A stretch of DNA of 64,000 nucleotides from Rubripirellula lacrimiformis (GCF_007741535.1 NZ_CP036525.1:1178001-1242000); one strand, 5' to 3'. Positions 9,348-18,394 are shown, numbered from the stretch's first letter. Notes: generated from the letters alone by a model not told the origin. A program made the numbers and translations.

Positions 9348-10382
9348 TCAACGTTCGGTCAGTTGGTGGCGAATGGTTTGAATGTCGTGTTGGATTTGAT
9401 CGACCAAGGCTGCCGGCGAATCAAATTTAATGATTTCGCGGGTTCTAGCAACGAAGTCGACTGATAGCGATTGGCCATACAGATCCACATCGTAGTCGAT
9501 CAGATGAATCTCGACCTTGGTCGATTGATTATCGTCAAAGGTCGGGTTGGGGCCGATGTGGATCGCCGCAGGACAGAATTCGTCGTCCGTAGCAGCGAAT
9601 GGGAGTTTAGCGGCAGTCGATTGTGATGCAGGGGAGGGAAGGGGATTCCACGCTGCGGATGGGGGATTCATCCGAACTTGGCCTGCGTACACGCCCGGTG
9701 CCGGAACTTGGCCGTCGATCTGGCTCAGATTGGCGGTCGGAAATCCGATCGTCCGTCCGCGTCCCTGGCCTGCGACAACCGTTCCACGGATGCGGTAGGG
9801 GCGACCGAGCAACGCGGTGGCCTGGTCAACGTCGCCTGAATCCAACAGCCGCCGGATCCGTGTGCTGCTGACCATTTCACCGTCCATCGTCGTCGGATGG
9901 GCAATTTGCAGCTGGATGCCGTCGGGACTCGATAGCGTTTTCAGCGTTTCGATGCTGCCTTCGCGTCCTCGGCCGAAGAAGAAATTGGGCCCTTCAACGA
10001 TTCCTTTGGCGTCCAGTGCACCGCGGATCAGCGATTGATAGAACTGGTCAGCGGTCAACCGCAGCAGCCCATCGGTGGTATCGCAGACGACCAGTGCGTC
10101 GATACCCAGGGGATGCATCAGTTCGGCCCTGCGGCTGATCGACGTCAACCGGGGTGGGGCGTGCTCGGGCCGCAGGACGGTCGCCGGGTGCGGGTCTAGG
10201 ACTACCGCGACGGCTGGGCCACCGACCTGGTCGGCAAGTTTGCGGACTTGCCGAAGCAGCGCCGCATGGCCGATGTGGACACCGTCAAAGTTGCCGATCG
10301 TGATCGCCCCGCCATGCAATCGCCCCAACGCCCGATGCTGGGCGATGTCGGTGACATTGGCGAGCGGAACGATCTGCGTCAC
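9348..10382 (-). CDS. ribF: Bifunctional riboflavin kinase / FAD synthetase
   Basis: Converts riboflavin to FMN and FMN to FAD. The N-terminal FAD synthetase domain has the nucleotidyltransferase motif ITIGNFDGVHIGH and the SSTRIRRLLDSGD motif; the C-terminal riboflavin kinase domain has RGTVVAGQGRGRTIGFPTAN and then IHIGPNPTFDD and EIHLIDYDVDLYG. Between the GVYAG strand and IHIGPNPTF the kinase domain carries an unusual insert of about 35 residues rich in Pro, Ser and Ala. I place the start at the GTG at 10382 (TQIVPLANV) although the frame continues 13 codons upstream; the Shine-Dalgarno is weak for either. Likely co-transcribed with the DHH phosphoesterase downstream. Confidence 0.92.
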   Translation of the reverse strand: MTQIVPLANVTDIAQHRALGRLHGGAITIGNFDGVHIGHAALLRQVRKLADQVGGPAVAVVLDPHPATVLRPEHAPPRLTSISRRAELMHPLGIDALVVCDTTDGLLRLTADQFYQSLIRGALDAKGIVEGPNFFFGRGREGSIETLKTLSSPDGIQLQIAHPTTMDGEMVSSTRIRRLLDSGDVDQATALLGRPYRIRGTVVAGQGRGRTIGFPTANLSQIDGQVPAPGVYAGQVRMNPPSAAWNPLPSPASQSTAAKLPFAATDDEFCPAAIHIGPNPTFDDNQSTKVEIHLIDYDVDLYGQSLSVDFVARTREIIKFDSPAALVDQIQHDIQTIRHQLTER

Positions 10383-10647
10383 AAGAAAGCAAGCGGCGGT
10401 GAAGGGCAGGGGACCCGGCAACAGGATGCTGTCGGCCCCAAATTATGCACGGCTTCCCCGATTGCTTCTAGCCTGCACAGTTTTGTGCCTCCACGGCCGG
10501 CCACCGATCGCTCAATGGGTGGGGCATTCGGGTCCGTCGTGCCGCCGACGGGCCGAAGAACAGTCTGCGGAATGCGGGGCAGGGTAGGCCGGTGATGGGG
10601 GCCTGACGCTGCGATGTCTTTGGTACAGTGGGGGATCCGGGATATCG

Positions 10648-11373
10648 GTGTCTTATCGATTTTCCCCCGGTTTGTTCCAGCGGTCGGAAAAGAGGCCTTC
10701 GTTGCTACGCAGATTTCTTCGCTTTTGCTCGATCGTTGTCCCCGTCGTCGTTTCCATTGCCATGTTGGTGGGGATGTGGAGGGACCACCGCGAATGGTTG
10801 GTGCTGGACGCCAAGATCGCCAAGTACGAGAGCGCGATCGGACGATTGGACGTGACCACCGAATCTCGCATGCACCTGATTTACAGCGACCCGGGACAGC
10901 CGGATCGGTATCAGTGGCGTGGCCATCTGCCTGCGAACCAATCGTGGCGACTGTCGTGGCGTATCGCTGGAAAGGATGCTGACTATACGCAAGTTTCCAG
11001 CACGAACAGCGAGGACTTTTTCCCGCGAGTTCGAATCGATGACGACGGTAGCGAGATGTCGCTGCATGTGCTGATTGTAGGGAAGGGGATGTCACAAAGG
11101 ATCGGCGCCGCAACTGCCGATCTGCTTCGCAAGTACCGTGACCAGTTGGTCATCGAAGTGATCGCAGAAACGGAAACGGAAGATTATCCAGTTGATCAGA
11201 TTGTCAGCCTGTTAAAGATTCGCCTTCCTGAATCGCTTCGCCAGGATGTGGTCGACCAGTTCGGTAAATTCGCTTGGCAGGTCACCGATAACGGCACGCT
11301 GGTTCATCTGCGACTCGGTACCGATCAGGCCTTGGAAGCCGAGGAAAAATCCGAGGCGGAATCCGATGAATGA
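10648..11373 (+). CDS. Single-pass membrane protein, unknown function
   Basis: A 241-residue protein starting at a GTG. After a basic N-terminus (SEKRPSLLRRFLRF) comes one clear membrane helix, CSIVVPVVVSIAMLVGMW, then a coiled-coil-prone stretch (LVLDAKIAKYESAIGRLD) and a soluble domain ending in an acidic tail (EAEEKSEAESDE). I do not recognise a family. Its stop overlaps the next gene's start (ATGAATGA), so the two are translationally coupled and probably work together at the inner membrane. Confidence 0.75.
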   Translation: MSYRFSPGLFQRSEKRPSLLRRFLRFCSIVVPVVVSIAMLVGMWRDHREWLVLDAKIAKYESAIGRLDVTTESRMHLIYSDPGQPDRYQWRGHLPANQSWRLSWRIAGKDADYTQVSSTNSEDFFPRVRIDDDGSEMSLHVLIVGKGMSQRIGAATADLLRKYRDQLVIEVIAETETEDYPVDQIVSLLKIRLPESLRQDVVDQFGKFAWQVTDNGTLVHLRLGTDQALEAEEKSEAESDE

Positions 11374-12052
11374 TCCGGTGCCACCAACCAGTGTCGATTC
11401 AAAGGTTGCCAAGCCAGTGCAATTCTCTTTGCGGACCATTCTGCTGGTGACGGCGGCCTTTGCACTGTCGGTGGCTTGGTACCAAAAGCACACGCGGCTG
11501 ATCGAAGCGCGGTCCACGGCGGCGATGCTCGCGTCTCGCGCCAGGCTGTTGGAAATCGACGACCCCAGCAAGATCACCGCGGTCGCCCGATTGCCAACGA
11601 AGATCGATGAAACCGTTTTCGAAGTCGCGATTCCCAATCGATCGAAAACCGGCCGCGGTCACCGGATCTGTTTGACGCTGGAGGGACTGGGGGCGGAGTT
11701 TTCGCTGACGCAGAAAAAGTTTCCACACCCTTCGACACGTTTAGAACTGACGCCGGGGCCGCACACGATCGAAGTCCGGCATCACAAACCGGCATCCCGC
11801 GCTGCCGCGGGGCAGCATGAAATTGAATTGGTGATCGATGGCAAAGTTGCCGATCGCTTGGTGCGTCCGGCGGTCTGGTTTACCACTCAGGTAACTTCAT
11901 CGTCGGCGGTCGCCAACTGTCGTTCGTTCGATCCCGACCAGAGGGTTGAATTGCTACGCCGACGATTCCTTGTCGATGGAAACGTGGTGCCGTCACCCAC
12001 GCAGGCCAATCTGGAGAACGGAATTTTGCTGTGGATCGAACGCGCGAAGTGA
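11366..12052 (+). CDS. Single-pass membrane protein, unknown function, coupled to preceding gene
   Basis: About 228 residues. The ATG at 11366 overlaps the preceding stop by 8 bases, which strongly supports this start over the longer open frame. Residues about 18-38 (FSLRTILLVTAAFALSVAWY) form one membrane helix; this FSLR-T-LL pattern close to the N-terminus is common in planctomycete membrane proteins. The remainder is soluble, with paired strands such as GPHTIEVRHHKPAS and HEIELVIDGKVADR. Both genes in this pair have the same topology (short cytosolic tail, one helix, outer domain). Function unknown. Confidence 0.75.
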   Translation: MNDPVPPTSVDSKVAKPVQFSLRTILLVTAAFALSVAWYQKHTRLIEARSTAAMLASRARLLEIDDPSKITAVARLPTKIDETVFEVAIPNRSKTGRGHRICLTLEGLGAEFSLTQKKFPHPSTRLELTPGPHTIEVRHHKPASRAAAGQHEIELVIDGKVADRLVRPAVWFTTQVTSSSAVANCRSFDPDQRVELLRRRFLVDGNVVPSPTQANLENGILLWIERAK

Positions 12053-12055
12053 AGG

Positions 12056-12925
12056 TCATTCGACGCATTGGCGGATCACGTGCGGCAGTTGTTCCAGGAT
12101 ATCGAGTGCCGTCATGCCGGCCTCGCCATGTTGGGCCGCTGCCAGGTCGCCGGCACGGCCATGAACCCAAACGCCTAGCCGGGTTGCATCCCACGGGTCC
12201 ATCTTCTGACCCAACAACGAAGTGATGACTCCCGTTAGCACGTCGCCGCTGCCACCGGTCGCCATGCCAGGGTTGCCAGTCGTGTTGGTCCATCGCTGAT
12301 CGCCGGACACGACGACGGTGGGTCCGCCTTTGACCACGATGACCGCTCCGGTGCGCTCGGCCAAAATCTGAGCGATGCTGATTTGTTGCTCGCGGTCCGA
12401 TGGCGGTACACCGGTCAATCGGTGCAGTTCGCCGGGGTGAGGCGTCAGTACCAAGCGTCCGCTGGACTGGACGTTTTCAGGGGCTGGCCAATCCATCAAC
12501 GCCAAGACATTGATGGCATCCGCGTCTAGCACGCGGGGCAGGGCAGTGGTTTGCAGTAAACGTTCAACGATCCGCACCGATCCGGCGGCCATCGTCATCC
12601 CTGGACCACACGCGATCGCGTCCAGCGGTTTTAGTTTGGCCGGCAGGGCCAGCGCCGCTTCGGTCGCAAACCGGCCCTGGGCGTCGTCGGCTAGCGGGAC
12701 GACCATCATGCATGGATGGAAACTAGCGACCGTTTCTAGGCATCGGTCGGGGACAGCGGCCGTGACCAGTCCAGATCCGGTTTTCAGAGCGGCCATCGAC
12801 GAAAGCGCGATCGATCCGCTCATCCCACGCGATCCACCCACCAACATCACTCGACCAAAGTTTCCTTTGTGGGCGTCGCTGTTGCGTGCTGGCAAATGCA
12901 CCGGAGGTAAGGGGGGGGCGTTCAT
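12056..12925 (-). CDS. nnrD: ADP-dependent (S)-NAD(P)H-hydrate dehydratase
   Basis: Metabolite-repair enzyme that reconverts hydrated NADHX/NADPHX to NADH/NADPH using ADP (ATP in eukaryotes). Ribokinase-like fold with the family motifs HKGNFGRVMLVGGSRGMSGS near the N-terminus, LTPHPGELHRLTG, and the catalytic/phosphate loop NPGMATGGSGDVLTG. It is the stand-alone C-terminal half of the usual bifunctional Nnr; the NAD(P)HX epimerase domain is not in this gene or window. Its ATG overlaps the larB stop by 4 bp (ATGA), so it is translated as the second gene of a larB-nnrD operon. Confidence 0.92.
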   Translation of the reverse strand: MNAPPLPPVHLPARNSDAHKGNFGRVMLVGGSRGMSGSIALSSMAALKTGSGLVTAAVPDRCLETVASFHPCMMVVPLADDAQGRFATEAALALPAKLKPLDAIACGPGMTMAAGSVRIVERLLQTTALPRVLDADAINVLALMDWPAPENVQSSGRLVLTPHPGELHRLTGVPPSDREQQISIAQILAERTGAVIVVKGGPTVVVSGDQRWTNTTGNPGMATGGSGDVLTGVITSLLGQKMDPWDATRLGVWVHGRAGDLAAAQHGEAGMTALDILEQLPHVIRQCVE

Positions 12926-13923
12926 GAGGACGTTTTCTCACCCGTGGTGGTGTTGGATGGCGGCGTCTGTTGATCAGCATCTTGAATCTGTCGCACCACC
13001 ATGCCGGCTAGGTACCCGCCTTTGAAGCCGGCGTCGATATTGACCACGGCCACGTTCGCGGCACAGGCAGATAGCATTCCAAGCAGCGGTGTCAGACCGC
13101 CCAGCGATGCACCGTAACCGACGCTGGTCGGCACCGCAAAGATAGGGACTGCTAGGTGGCCGGCCACAACCGAGGGCAGCGCCCCTTCCATGCCCGCCAC
13201 GACCACGACCGCCGAAGCGCGACGCAATCGGGGGACGACGGCCAACAACCGCTGAGGGCCGGCGACGCCGATGTCGTCATAGCGGGCCACTGGCACGCCC
13301 ATCCAAGCGATCGTTTCGATGGCTTCTTCGGCGACCGGGGCATCGGTGCTGCCGGCGGTGATGACCGCGACGTGCCTTGGCCCAATCGGTGCCGGGCGGG
13401 AAGTGACCGTTGTGGGTTGGTAGGTCGGTTCCGTGCCGGGGGGGGCGGTCCGCGAATCGGCGATTCCCACGGTGTCGGCGGCGCCCATTTCGGCGCCAGG
13501 GACAGACATCGCCGACCGGGCCACACGCAATGTTCGCGCGACCGGGTTGTACCGAACGTGCTCGAATCGGCTTTGTAGTGCCTCGGCGATCGACGATTCG
13601 ATGCGGGTGACCAAGGAATCTTGACCGGCCGCGATCTGGGTGGTGATGATTCGCTGGATCAAATCGGCCGGCTTTCCGGGCCCGTAAATGACTTCCCCGA
13701 ACCCGCATCGGGCTAGGCGGCCAAGGTCGACGGTTGCCCCATCGATGGCCGACGTGGCATCGGATTCACCCGCTGGGACGCTGTGATTGTCGGGGCAAAG
13801 TGCCGTCAGAGACTGGATCAGTTCGTGGGCGGTACTGCGTCCGGCGATCACTTCGCCCACCAAACGCAGCAGGGCAGGGGGCAAGTCCACGGAATTCGGT
13901 GGTTTCTCGCTGGGCTCAGGCAT
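12922..13923 (-). CDS. larB: Nickel-pincer cofactor biosynthesis protein LarB
   Basis: LarB carboxylates and hydrolyses nicotinic acid adenine dinucleotide to the biscarboxylate precursor of the nickel-pincer nucleotide used by LarA-type racemases; it is related to PurE. Visible motifs are GFGEVIYGPGKPADLI, VITAGSTDAPVAEEA, VVVAGMEGALPSVVAGH and SVGYGASLGGLTPLLGMLSAC, all typical of the family, followed by VAVVNIDAGFKGGYLAG. An insert of about 30 residues (TVGIADSRTAPPGTEPTYQP region) separates the N-terminal part from the PurE-like domain. No larC, larE or larA gene is visible in the window. Overlaps nnrD by 4 bp. Confidence 0.9.
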   Translation of the reverse strand: MPEPSEKPPNSVDLPPALLRLVGEVIAGRSTAHELIQSLTALCPDNHSVPAGESDATSAIDGATVDLGRLARCGFGEVIYGPGKPADLIQRIITTQIAAGQDSLVTRIESSIAEALQSRFEHVRYNPVARTLRVARSAMSVPGAEMGAADTVGIADSRTAPPGTEPTYQPTTVTSRPAPIGPRHVAVITAGSTDAPVAEEAIETIAWMGVPVARYDDIGVAGPQRLLAVVPRLRRASAVVVVAGMEGALPSVVAGHLAVPIFAVPTSVGYGASLGGLTPLLGMLSACAANVAVVNIDAGFKGGYLAGMVVRQIQDADQQTPPSNTTTGEKTSS

Positions 13924-14014
13924 GGGCGAATCGTCCGCAAAAGGTTACAAAATTCATCTAAACGGCTACCAAGGTCGACTTTCCATATCTTCAGTTTTCG
14001 TGGACATCATCGTA

Positions 14015-15229
14015 ATGAAAAGTTGTGTACTGGCTTACTCAGGCGGCTTGGATACCTCCGTCATCCTCGGTTGGCTCCAAGATCAAGGCTACGAAGTTCA
14101 CGCCGTTTACGTCGATCTGGGGCAACCCTGCGAAGATCGTGCCGCGATCAAAAAGAAAGCGGAAGACGGCGGAGCTAAATCGTATCGTGCCATCGATGTC
14201 CGCGAAGAACTGTGCCGCGACTTTGCCTTCCCTGTGCTCGCTTGGCAAGCCAAGTACGAACAAATCTATCTGCTGGGCACCTCCATCGCCCGTCCGTTGA
14301 TCAGCAAGATCTGCCTTCAGGTCGCTCGCGAAGTCGGTGCAACCGCCTATGCCCACGGTGCGACCGGCAAGGGAAATGATCAATGCCGATTCCAATTGGC
14401 CGCCGAAGCACTCGACCCCAAGGTCGAGATGATCGCCCCGTGGCGAATCAAAGAGTTCCGCGAAGCGTTCCCAGGGCGTACCGAACTGATCGCTTACTGC
14501 AAAGAAAAGAACATCCCGGTCAAGGCGTCGACCAGCAAACCGTACAGCAGTGACGAAAACGTCCTGCACATCAGTTACGAAGCCGGCCAGTTGGAAGAAT
14601 TGGACATCAATGGCGTCGAATTGGTCGACTTCGGTATGGGTGTCAGCCCCGAAGAAGCGCCCGACAAGCCTGAAACGGTTTCGATCGGGTTCGAATCCGG
14701 CGTGCCGACGACCTTGAATGGTACCAAGGTTGGCGCATTGGAAATGGTCGAAGGCCTGAACCAAATCGCTGGTCGCAACGGCGTCGGTCGGATCGACATG
14801 GTCGAAAACCGATTCGTCGGCATGAAGAGCCGCGGGGTCTACGAATCGCCCGGTATGACCGTGCTGTACAACGCGCTGATGAACGTCGAACAGTTGACGA
14901 TGGATCGCGACCTGATGCACATGCGAGATCGCTTGGCACCGGAAGTCGCTGAAATGGTTTACTACGGTTTCTGGTACACGCCCAAGTTGGATGCGTTGAT
15001 GGCGTTCATCCGGGAGGCTCAGAAACCAGTCACCGGCGAAGTCACTTTGAAGTTGTACAAGGGCAACATCAGCGTCGATTCGCGAACCAGCCCGAACAGC
15101 CTGTACGACGCAGAGATCGCCACGATGGAAGGTGGCGGTTCGTACAACCAAGACGATGCCGAAGGTTTCCTAAGGATCCAGGGTTTGCCTTCGCGAGTCC
15201 AAGGAACCGTGGCTCCTCGCCCGTACTAG
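14015..15229 (+). CDS. argG: Argininosuccinate synthase
   Basis: Joins citrulline and aspartate with ATP in arginine synthesis. The N-type ATP pyrophosphatase loop AYSGGLDTS follows immediately after the start, and GATGKGNDQCRF, TSKPYSSDENVLHIS and MVENRFVGMKSRGVYE are conserved substrate-binding segments. I use the ATG at 14015, giving 404 residues, the family norm; the frame extends about 76 codons upstream without homologous-looking sequence and overlaps the divergent larB start region. A strong intrinsic terminator follows about 90 bp after the stop. Confidence 0.96.
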   Translation: MKSCVLAYSGGLDTSVILGWLQDQGYEVHAVYVDLGQPCEDRAAIKKKAEDGGAKSYRAIDVREELCRDFAFPVLAWQAKYEQIYLLGTSIARPLISKICLQVAREVGATAYAHGATGKGNDQCRFQLAAEALDPKVEMIAPWRIKEFREAFPGRTELIAYCKEKNIPVKASTSKPYSSDENVLHISYEAGQLEELDINGVELVDFGMGVSPEEAPDKPETVSIGFESGVPTTLNGTKVGALEMVEGLNQIAGRNGVGRIDMVENRFVGMKSRGVYESPGMTVLYNALMNVEQLTMDRDLMHMRDRLAPEVAEMVYYGFWYTPKLDALMAFIREAQKPVTGEVTLKLYKGNISVDSRTSPNSLYDAEIATMEGGGSYNQDDAEGFLRIQGLPSRVQGTVAPRPY

Positions 15230-15319
15230 TCGCGGCAAGTCAGTGTCGCTTCGGCATTGGCAACCGACTGAACTGCCGGTTGGCCTATCCGGTTGTCCGC
15301 CCGGCAGCATGAAATTCGC

Positions 15320-15362
15320 AAAGCCGAGTCACGCCCAAGTGGGGTGGCTCGGCTTTTCTTTT
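15320..15362 (+). terminator. Intrinsic terminator of argG
   Basis: AAAGCCGAG-TCAC and GTGGCTCGGCTTTT form a GC-rich stem with a short loop (CGCCCAAGTGGG), followed by a T-rich run (TTTTCTTTT). The stem is also flanked by A residues on its left, so it may act weakly for the convergent gene on the other strand. Confidence 0.8.
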
Positions 15363-15395
15363 GGAGTCAGCAGAGCAGAGCAGGGCAGTGAGTGA

Positions 15396-16313
15396 TCAGT
15401 CCAGCACGTCATCGGCAAGGCGTTCATCGCCCTGTACCGTGATCAGGGCGCGGACGATCGTCGGGTCGATCGAATTCGGGACGAAGTGTCCACGCTGGTC
15501 CACCGTCGCGATCGCCACACCGCCTTCGGTCAGTCCGCCCGGTTCGTTCCCCAGGTTGGTGCCAAGGTTGCCTCGCATCGTGTTGATGTCCAAGTCGATT
15601 GGTTCGGTCCACAGGGCTGACGATGTCGTGGGAATCGCCTCGGTGACCAGGATCGTTTGCGATGGATCGTCGGTGACGTCGCTTGGCCCAAGCGGTCCTT
15701 GGGGGGGAAACAACGTACCGGGGCCGGTAATCAAGTAGTAGCCCGATTGGCTGTAAAGGCCTAAGGCATCGCCGGACGGGTGATGATAGACCGACGGCAT
15801 TTCATACTGGGCAATGTCTCGATTGACTGGATGGTTCCAGCTTAGGTTCAGGTCAAATTGGTTGTATAGATCTTCTTCGCCCAGGTACGGCAGCAACAGG
15901 ACTCGCCATGAGTGAAGCGGTTGGTTGTTCGCGTCCACTGTCATCGGAGGCGGATACACATCGTTGTCCGCCGCGTAGGCGTTCATCGCCGCGGCAATTT
16001 TTTCTAAGTTGCGAATCGTTGCGGTTTGTTCGCGGTTGCTGGCCAGCGTGGAGATCGTTTGGCTGCCAAACCGAATCACGGCAAACAGCAGGCTGCCGAT
16101 CAACAGAATTCCGACCATGGTTGCAGCGATCCAGCCGAACGTTCGCTGGTTCGACTGCGGCCCGGTCGCAGAGGGCAGGGCAGGGGATTCGCTGGAAGCC
16201 TCTGGCATTTGGATCTTGGCGCCGCAGGTGACGCACTGGCCTGCCATCCCACGGAATCGATCCTCGACCTGAGTCTTGGTTTGGCATTCGGGGCATGTGA
16301 ACAAAAATGGCAT
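15396..16313 (-). CDS. DUF1559-type membrane protein with N-terminal zinc ribbon
   Basis: About 305 residues. The N-terminus has two Cys pairs, FTCPECQTK and GQCVTCGAK, forming a zinc ribbon; then a low-complexity linker, one membrane helix (GWIAATMVGILLIGSLLFAV) and an outer domain with the DUF1559-style pattern NLEKIAAAMNAYAADNDVYPP, SWRVLLLPYLGEEDLYNQFD and a C-terminal GGVAIATVDQRGHFVP. DUF1559 proteins are hugely expanded in planctomycetes and resemble type II pseudopilins, but their role is unknown. I start at the ATG at 16313 because the zinc ribbon follows directly; the longer open frame reads into the neighbouring dtd gene's start on the other strand. Confidence 0.85.
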   Translation of the reverse strand: MPFLFTCPECQTKTQVEDRFRGMAGQCVTCGAKIQMPEASSESPALPSATGPQSNQRTFGWIAATMVGILLIGSLLFAVIRFGSQTISTLASNREQTATIRNLEKIAAAMNAYAADNDVYPPPMTVDANNQPLHSWRVLLLPYLGEEDLYNQFDLNLSWNHPVNRDIAQYEMPSVYHHPSGDALGLYSQSGYYLITGPGTLFPPQGPLGPSDVTDDPSQTILVTEAIPTTSSALWTEPIDLDINTMRGNLGTNLGNEPGGLTEGGVAIATVDQRGHFVPNSIDPTIVRALITVQGDERLADDVLD

Positions 16314-16484
16314 ACGGGCGATCCGCAATGGTCTCGAGATTAGGGTTGGCGTTGCGGGCGTTTGCCAGCACCGTGATATTAACAAACTGTTCCAGCCGAT
16401 GCCGAATGTCCGCTGGTCACATCGCAGTCTGGGTTTCGGATTAGCCGACCGGCTGCGGCACTTTTTCTGGAAACGTGGGATCTG

Positions 16485-16952
16485 ATGAGAGTCGTATTGC
16501 AGCGTGTGTCCGAGGCCAGTGTGCAAGTCGATGGGGCCGTGGTCGGCCAGATCGGACGCGGGCTGTTGGTGTTGATTGGGGTAGGGCAGGGCGATACCGA
16601 AGCGGAGGTCCGGTGGTTGGCTGATAAAACGGTGGGCCTGCGGATCTTCGAAGACGAGCAGGGCAAAATGAATCGGTCGGTATTGGACGTCGGCGGCGAA
16701 GTCTTGGTGGTCAGCCAGTTCACGCTGTTGGCGGATTGTCGCCGCGGTCGCCGCCCGGCATTCACCGCAGCCGCCGAACCGTCGCTAGCCCGCGAATTGT
16801 ACTCGGTGTACGGCGATCTGATCGCAGAGCAGGGGATCCGCGTTCAACGTGGCATCTTCGCTGCCGACATGAAAGTGTCGCTGGTCAACGATGGCCCAGT
16901 CACGATCGTATTGGATCGTGACCCGGCGGTCGCCACGGGACTCGTGGATTGA
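16485..16952 (+). CDS. dtd: D-aminoacyl-tRNA deacylase
   Basis: Hydrolyses D-amino acids from mischarged tRNAs, a cytosolic proofreading enzyme. The 155-residue length is standard, the N-terminus [17 protein letters not shown] is typical, and both signature motifs are present: SQFTLLAD in the middle and the cis-proline motif [10 protein letters not shown] near the C-terminus. The gene is followed after 34 bp by a 147-bp tandem repeat array. Divergent from the DUF1559 gene. Confidence 0.95.
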   Translation: MRVVLQRVSEASVQVDGAVVGQIGRGLLVLIGVGQGDTEAEVRWLADKTVGLRIFEDEQGKMNRSVLDVGGEVLVVSQFTLLADCRRGRRPAFTAAAEPSLARELYSVYGDLIAEQGIRVQRGIFAADMKVSLVNDGPVTIVLDRDPAVATGLVD

Positions 16953-16986
16953 AGCACAGCCGGAAGTCGCCGCCTTGATGGGCGAT

Positions 16987-17420
16987 GATGTTTTTGAAAA
17001 GTCCCGAAGGGACGACAGCTATCTGCCGTGTGGCTTGCCACACGGTTATCTGTCGAACACTCCCCACCGGCGAAAAACGATCGCCACTGCGTGGCGATCT
17101 GCCAGCCGAGTCCCGAAGGGGCGACATCGCAGTGATGTTTTTGAAAAGTCCCGAAGGGACGACAGCTATCTGCCGTGTGGCTTGCCACACGGTTATCTGT
17201 CGAACACTCCCCACCGGCGAAAAACGATCGCCACTGTGTGGCTATCTGCCAGCCGAGTCTCGAAGGGGCGACATCGCAGTGATGTTTTTGAAAAGTCCCG
17301 AAGGGACGACAGCTATCTGCCGTGTGGCTTGCCACACGGTTATCTGTCGAACACTCCCCACCGGCGAAAAACGATCGCCACTGTGTGGCTATCTGCCAGC
17401 CAAGTCCCGAAGGGGCGACG
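16987..17420. repeat. Tandem repeat, three copies of a 147-bp unit
   Basis: Units start at 16987, 17134 and 17281 with GATGTTTTTGAAAAGTCCCG; the third is cut short near 17420. Each contains the palindrome CCGTGTGGCTTGCCACACGG (17026-17045 in the first) and the paired stretches GTCCCGAAGGGAC. Copies differ at only a handful of bases. Because 147 is divisible by three, reading frames stay open across the whole array on both strands, producing spurious ORFs; none has a start signal or composition of a real gene. It separates dtd from the convergent hydrolase gene. Confidence 0.9.
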
Positions 17421-17428
17421 GCTGTTTT

Positions 17429-18154
17429 CTAACGCCGTGGTGTCCACGAATCTCGATCGAACAAAGATTGGTCGGGCTGTGCGATGTAGGTGCGTTCTAG
17501 CAATGTTCGCGAACGGATTCGTTCGGCAATGCCGTGGTCACCCATCGCAAAGTACAAAACCAACCCAAGCTGGGCGTAGACCGCGGTGTTGGCCAGCATG
17601 TTGGGGCCAAAAAACTTCAGTGCTGTGCCAAACGATTTTTTCAGCCGAAAGCCTCGGCGGATATCGATCGACCAAATTTCATCCATTGTCAAATGGACCA
17701 AAAATCCAAGCACCACCGCGCATGACTTGAAGACTCGGATCGATTCGTTCGGGCATGGCATCACCAGATAGGCGAGGATGCCTGCGACGGCCGCCGCTGG
17801 GATGCTATGCCACATCCCGCGATGGACGGTGAATCGGCGGAAGCATTCCACTGCGATGAATCGGATGGCGATGTAGACCAGCATCGCGGCCAGAGCCATC
17901 GCTTCGTGTGAAAAATTCAGGTCGCGGAATCGGTCGATCATCAAGATGGGCACGATCGCCGCGACAAACATACTGGTTTCGCGAAGCGGGATTCCCGAGT
18001 CGCTATCCAGGTCCGGCAACATCCCGCTGACCGCGCATAGGCCACACGCCAACATGCCGCTTTCCAGCGACATTGACTGCGTGGACACACCCCAGTAGCC
18101 GTATCCGACTCCTACGATCGTGCTTCCGGTAATGTGGGATTTGAAATCTGCCAC
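17429..18154 (-). CDS. YdjM-type membrane-bound metal-dependent hydrolase
   Basis: About 241 residues of integral membrane protein resembling the YdjM / LexA-binding inner-membrane hydrolase family (PF04307). The His/Asp pattern expected for metal binding is visible: MADFKSHITGS at the start, GMLPDLDSDSG, TVHRGMWHSIP and LVHLTMDEIWSID. Several hydrophobic helices lie between them. The enzymatic reaction of the family is not well established. Start ATG at 18154 gives the conserved N-terminal His directly. Confidence 0.82.
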   Translation of the reverse strand: MADFKSHITGSTIVGVGYGYWGVSTQSMSLESGMLACGLCAVSGMLPDLDSDSGIPLRETSMFVAAIVPILMIDRFRDLNFSHEAMALAAMLVYIAIRFIAVECFRRFTVHRGMWHSIPAAAVAGILAYLVMPCPNESIRVFKSCAVVLGFLVHLTMDEIWSIDIRRGFRLKKSFGTALKFFGPNMLANTAVYAQLGLVLYFAMGDHGIAERIRSRTLLERTYIAQPDQSLFDRDSWTPRR

Positions 18155-18394
18155 TGGGCGGCGAGGGCAGGGGAGTGGAGTGGGGAAATTTTGCTTCCCC
18201 TGTCCATACCCTTTTCCGGGCCTGCGCCGCCAGCCGAAACCTCGCGGGATTGATCTTCGAACCTTGTTGGCAGGTCGCTATAGTCCGTTCCATGAGGCGG
18301 CTGGTTTTTTTTGCTATCAACACCCTTCCCTCATTCCGCTCAGTCCTAGGTTTGGCGGTACCCGAAATCTCTTGTGATCGCATGGATGTGTTTG

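Noticed and set aside
16987-17420. Possible CRISPR array
   Set aside because: Units are 147 bp and identical throughout; there are no variable spacers of 30-40 bp and no cas genes.
16844-17730. Long open frames on both strands across the 147-bp repeat array
   Set aside because: They stay open only because the unit length is divisible by three and the unit lacks stops in those frames. There is no start signal, and the 'protein' is the same 49 residues repeated.
18323-18330. Placing the exact terminus between 18172 and 18323
   Set aside because: That limit rests on a single CCCTTCCC match. The stricter GGGCAGGG form only bounds the switch to 18.2-21.6 kb, so I do not claim finer resolution.
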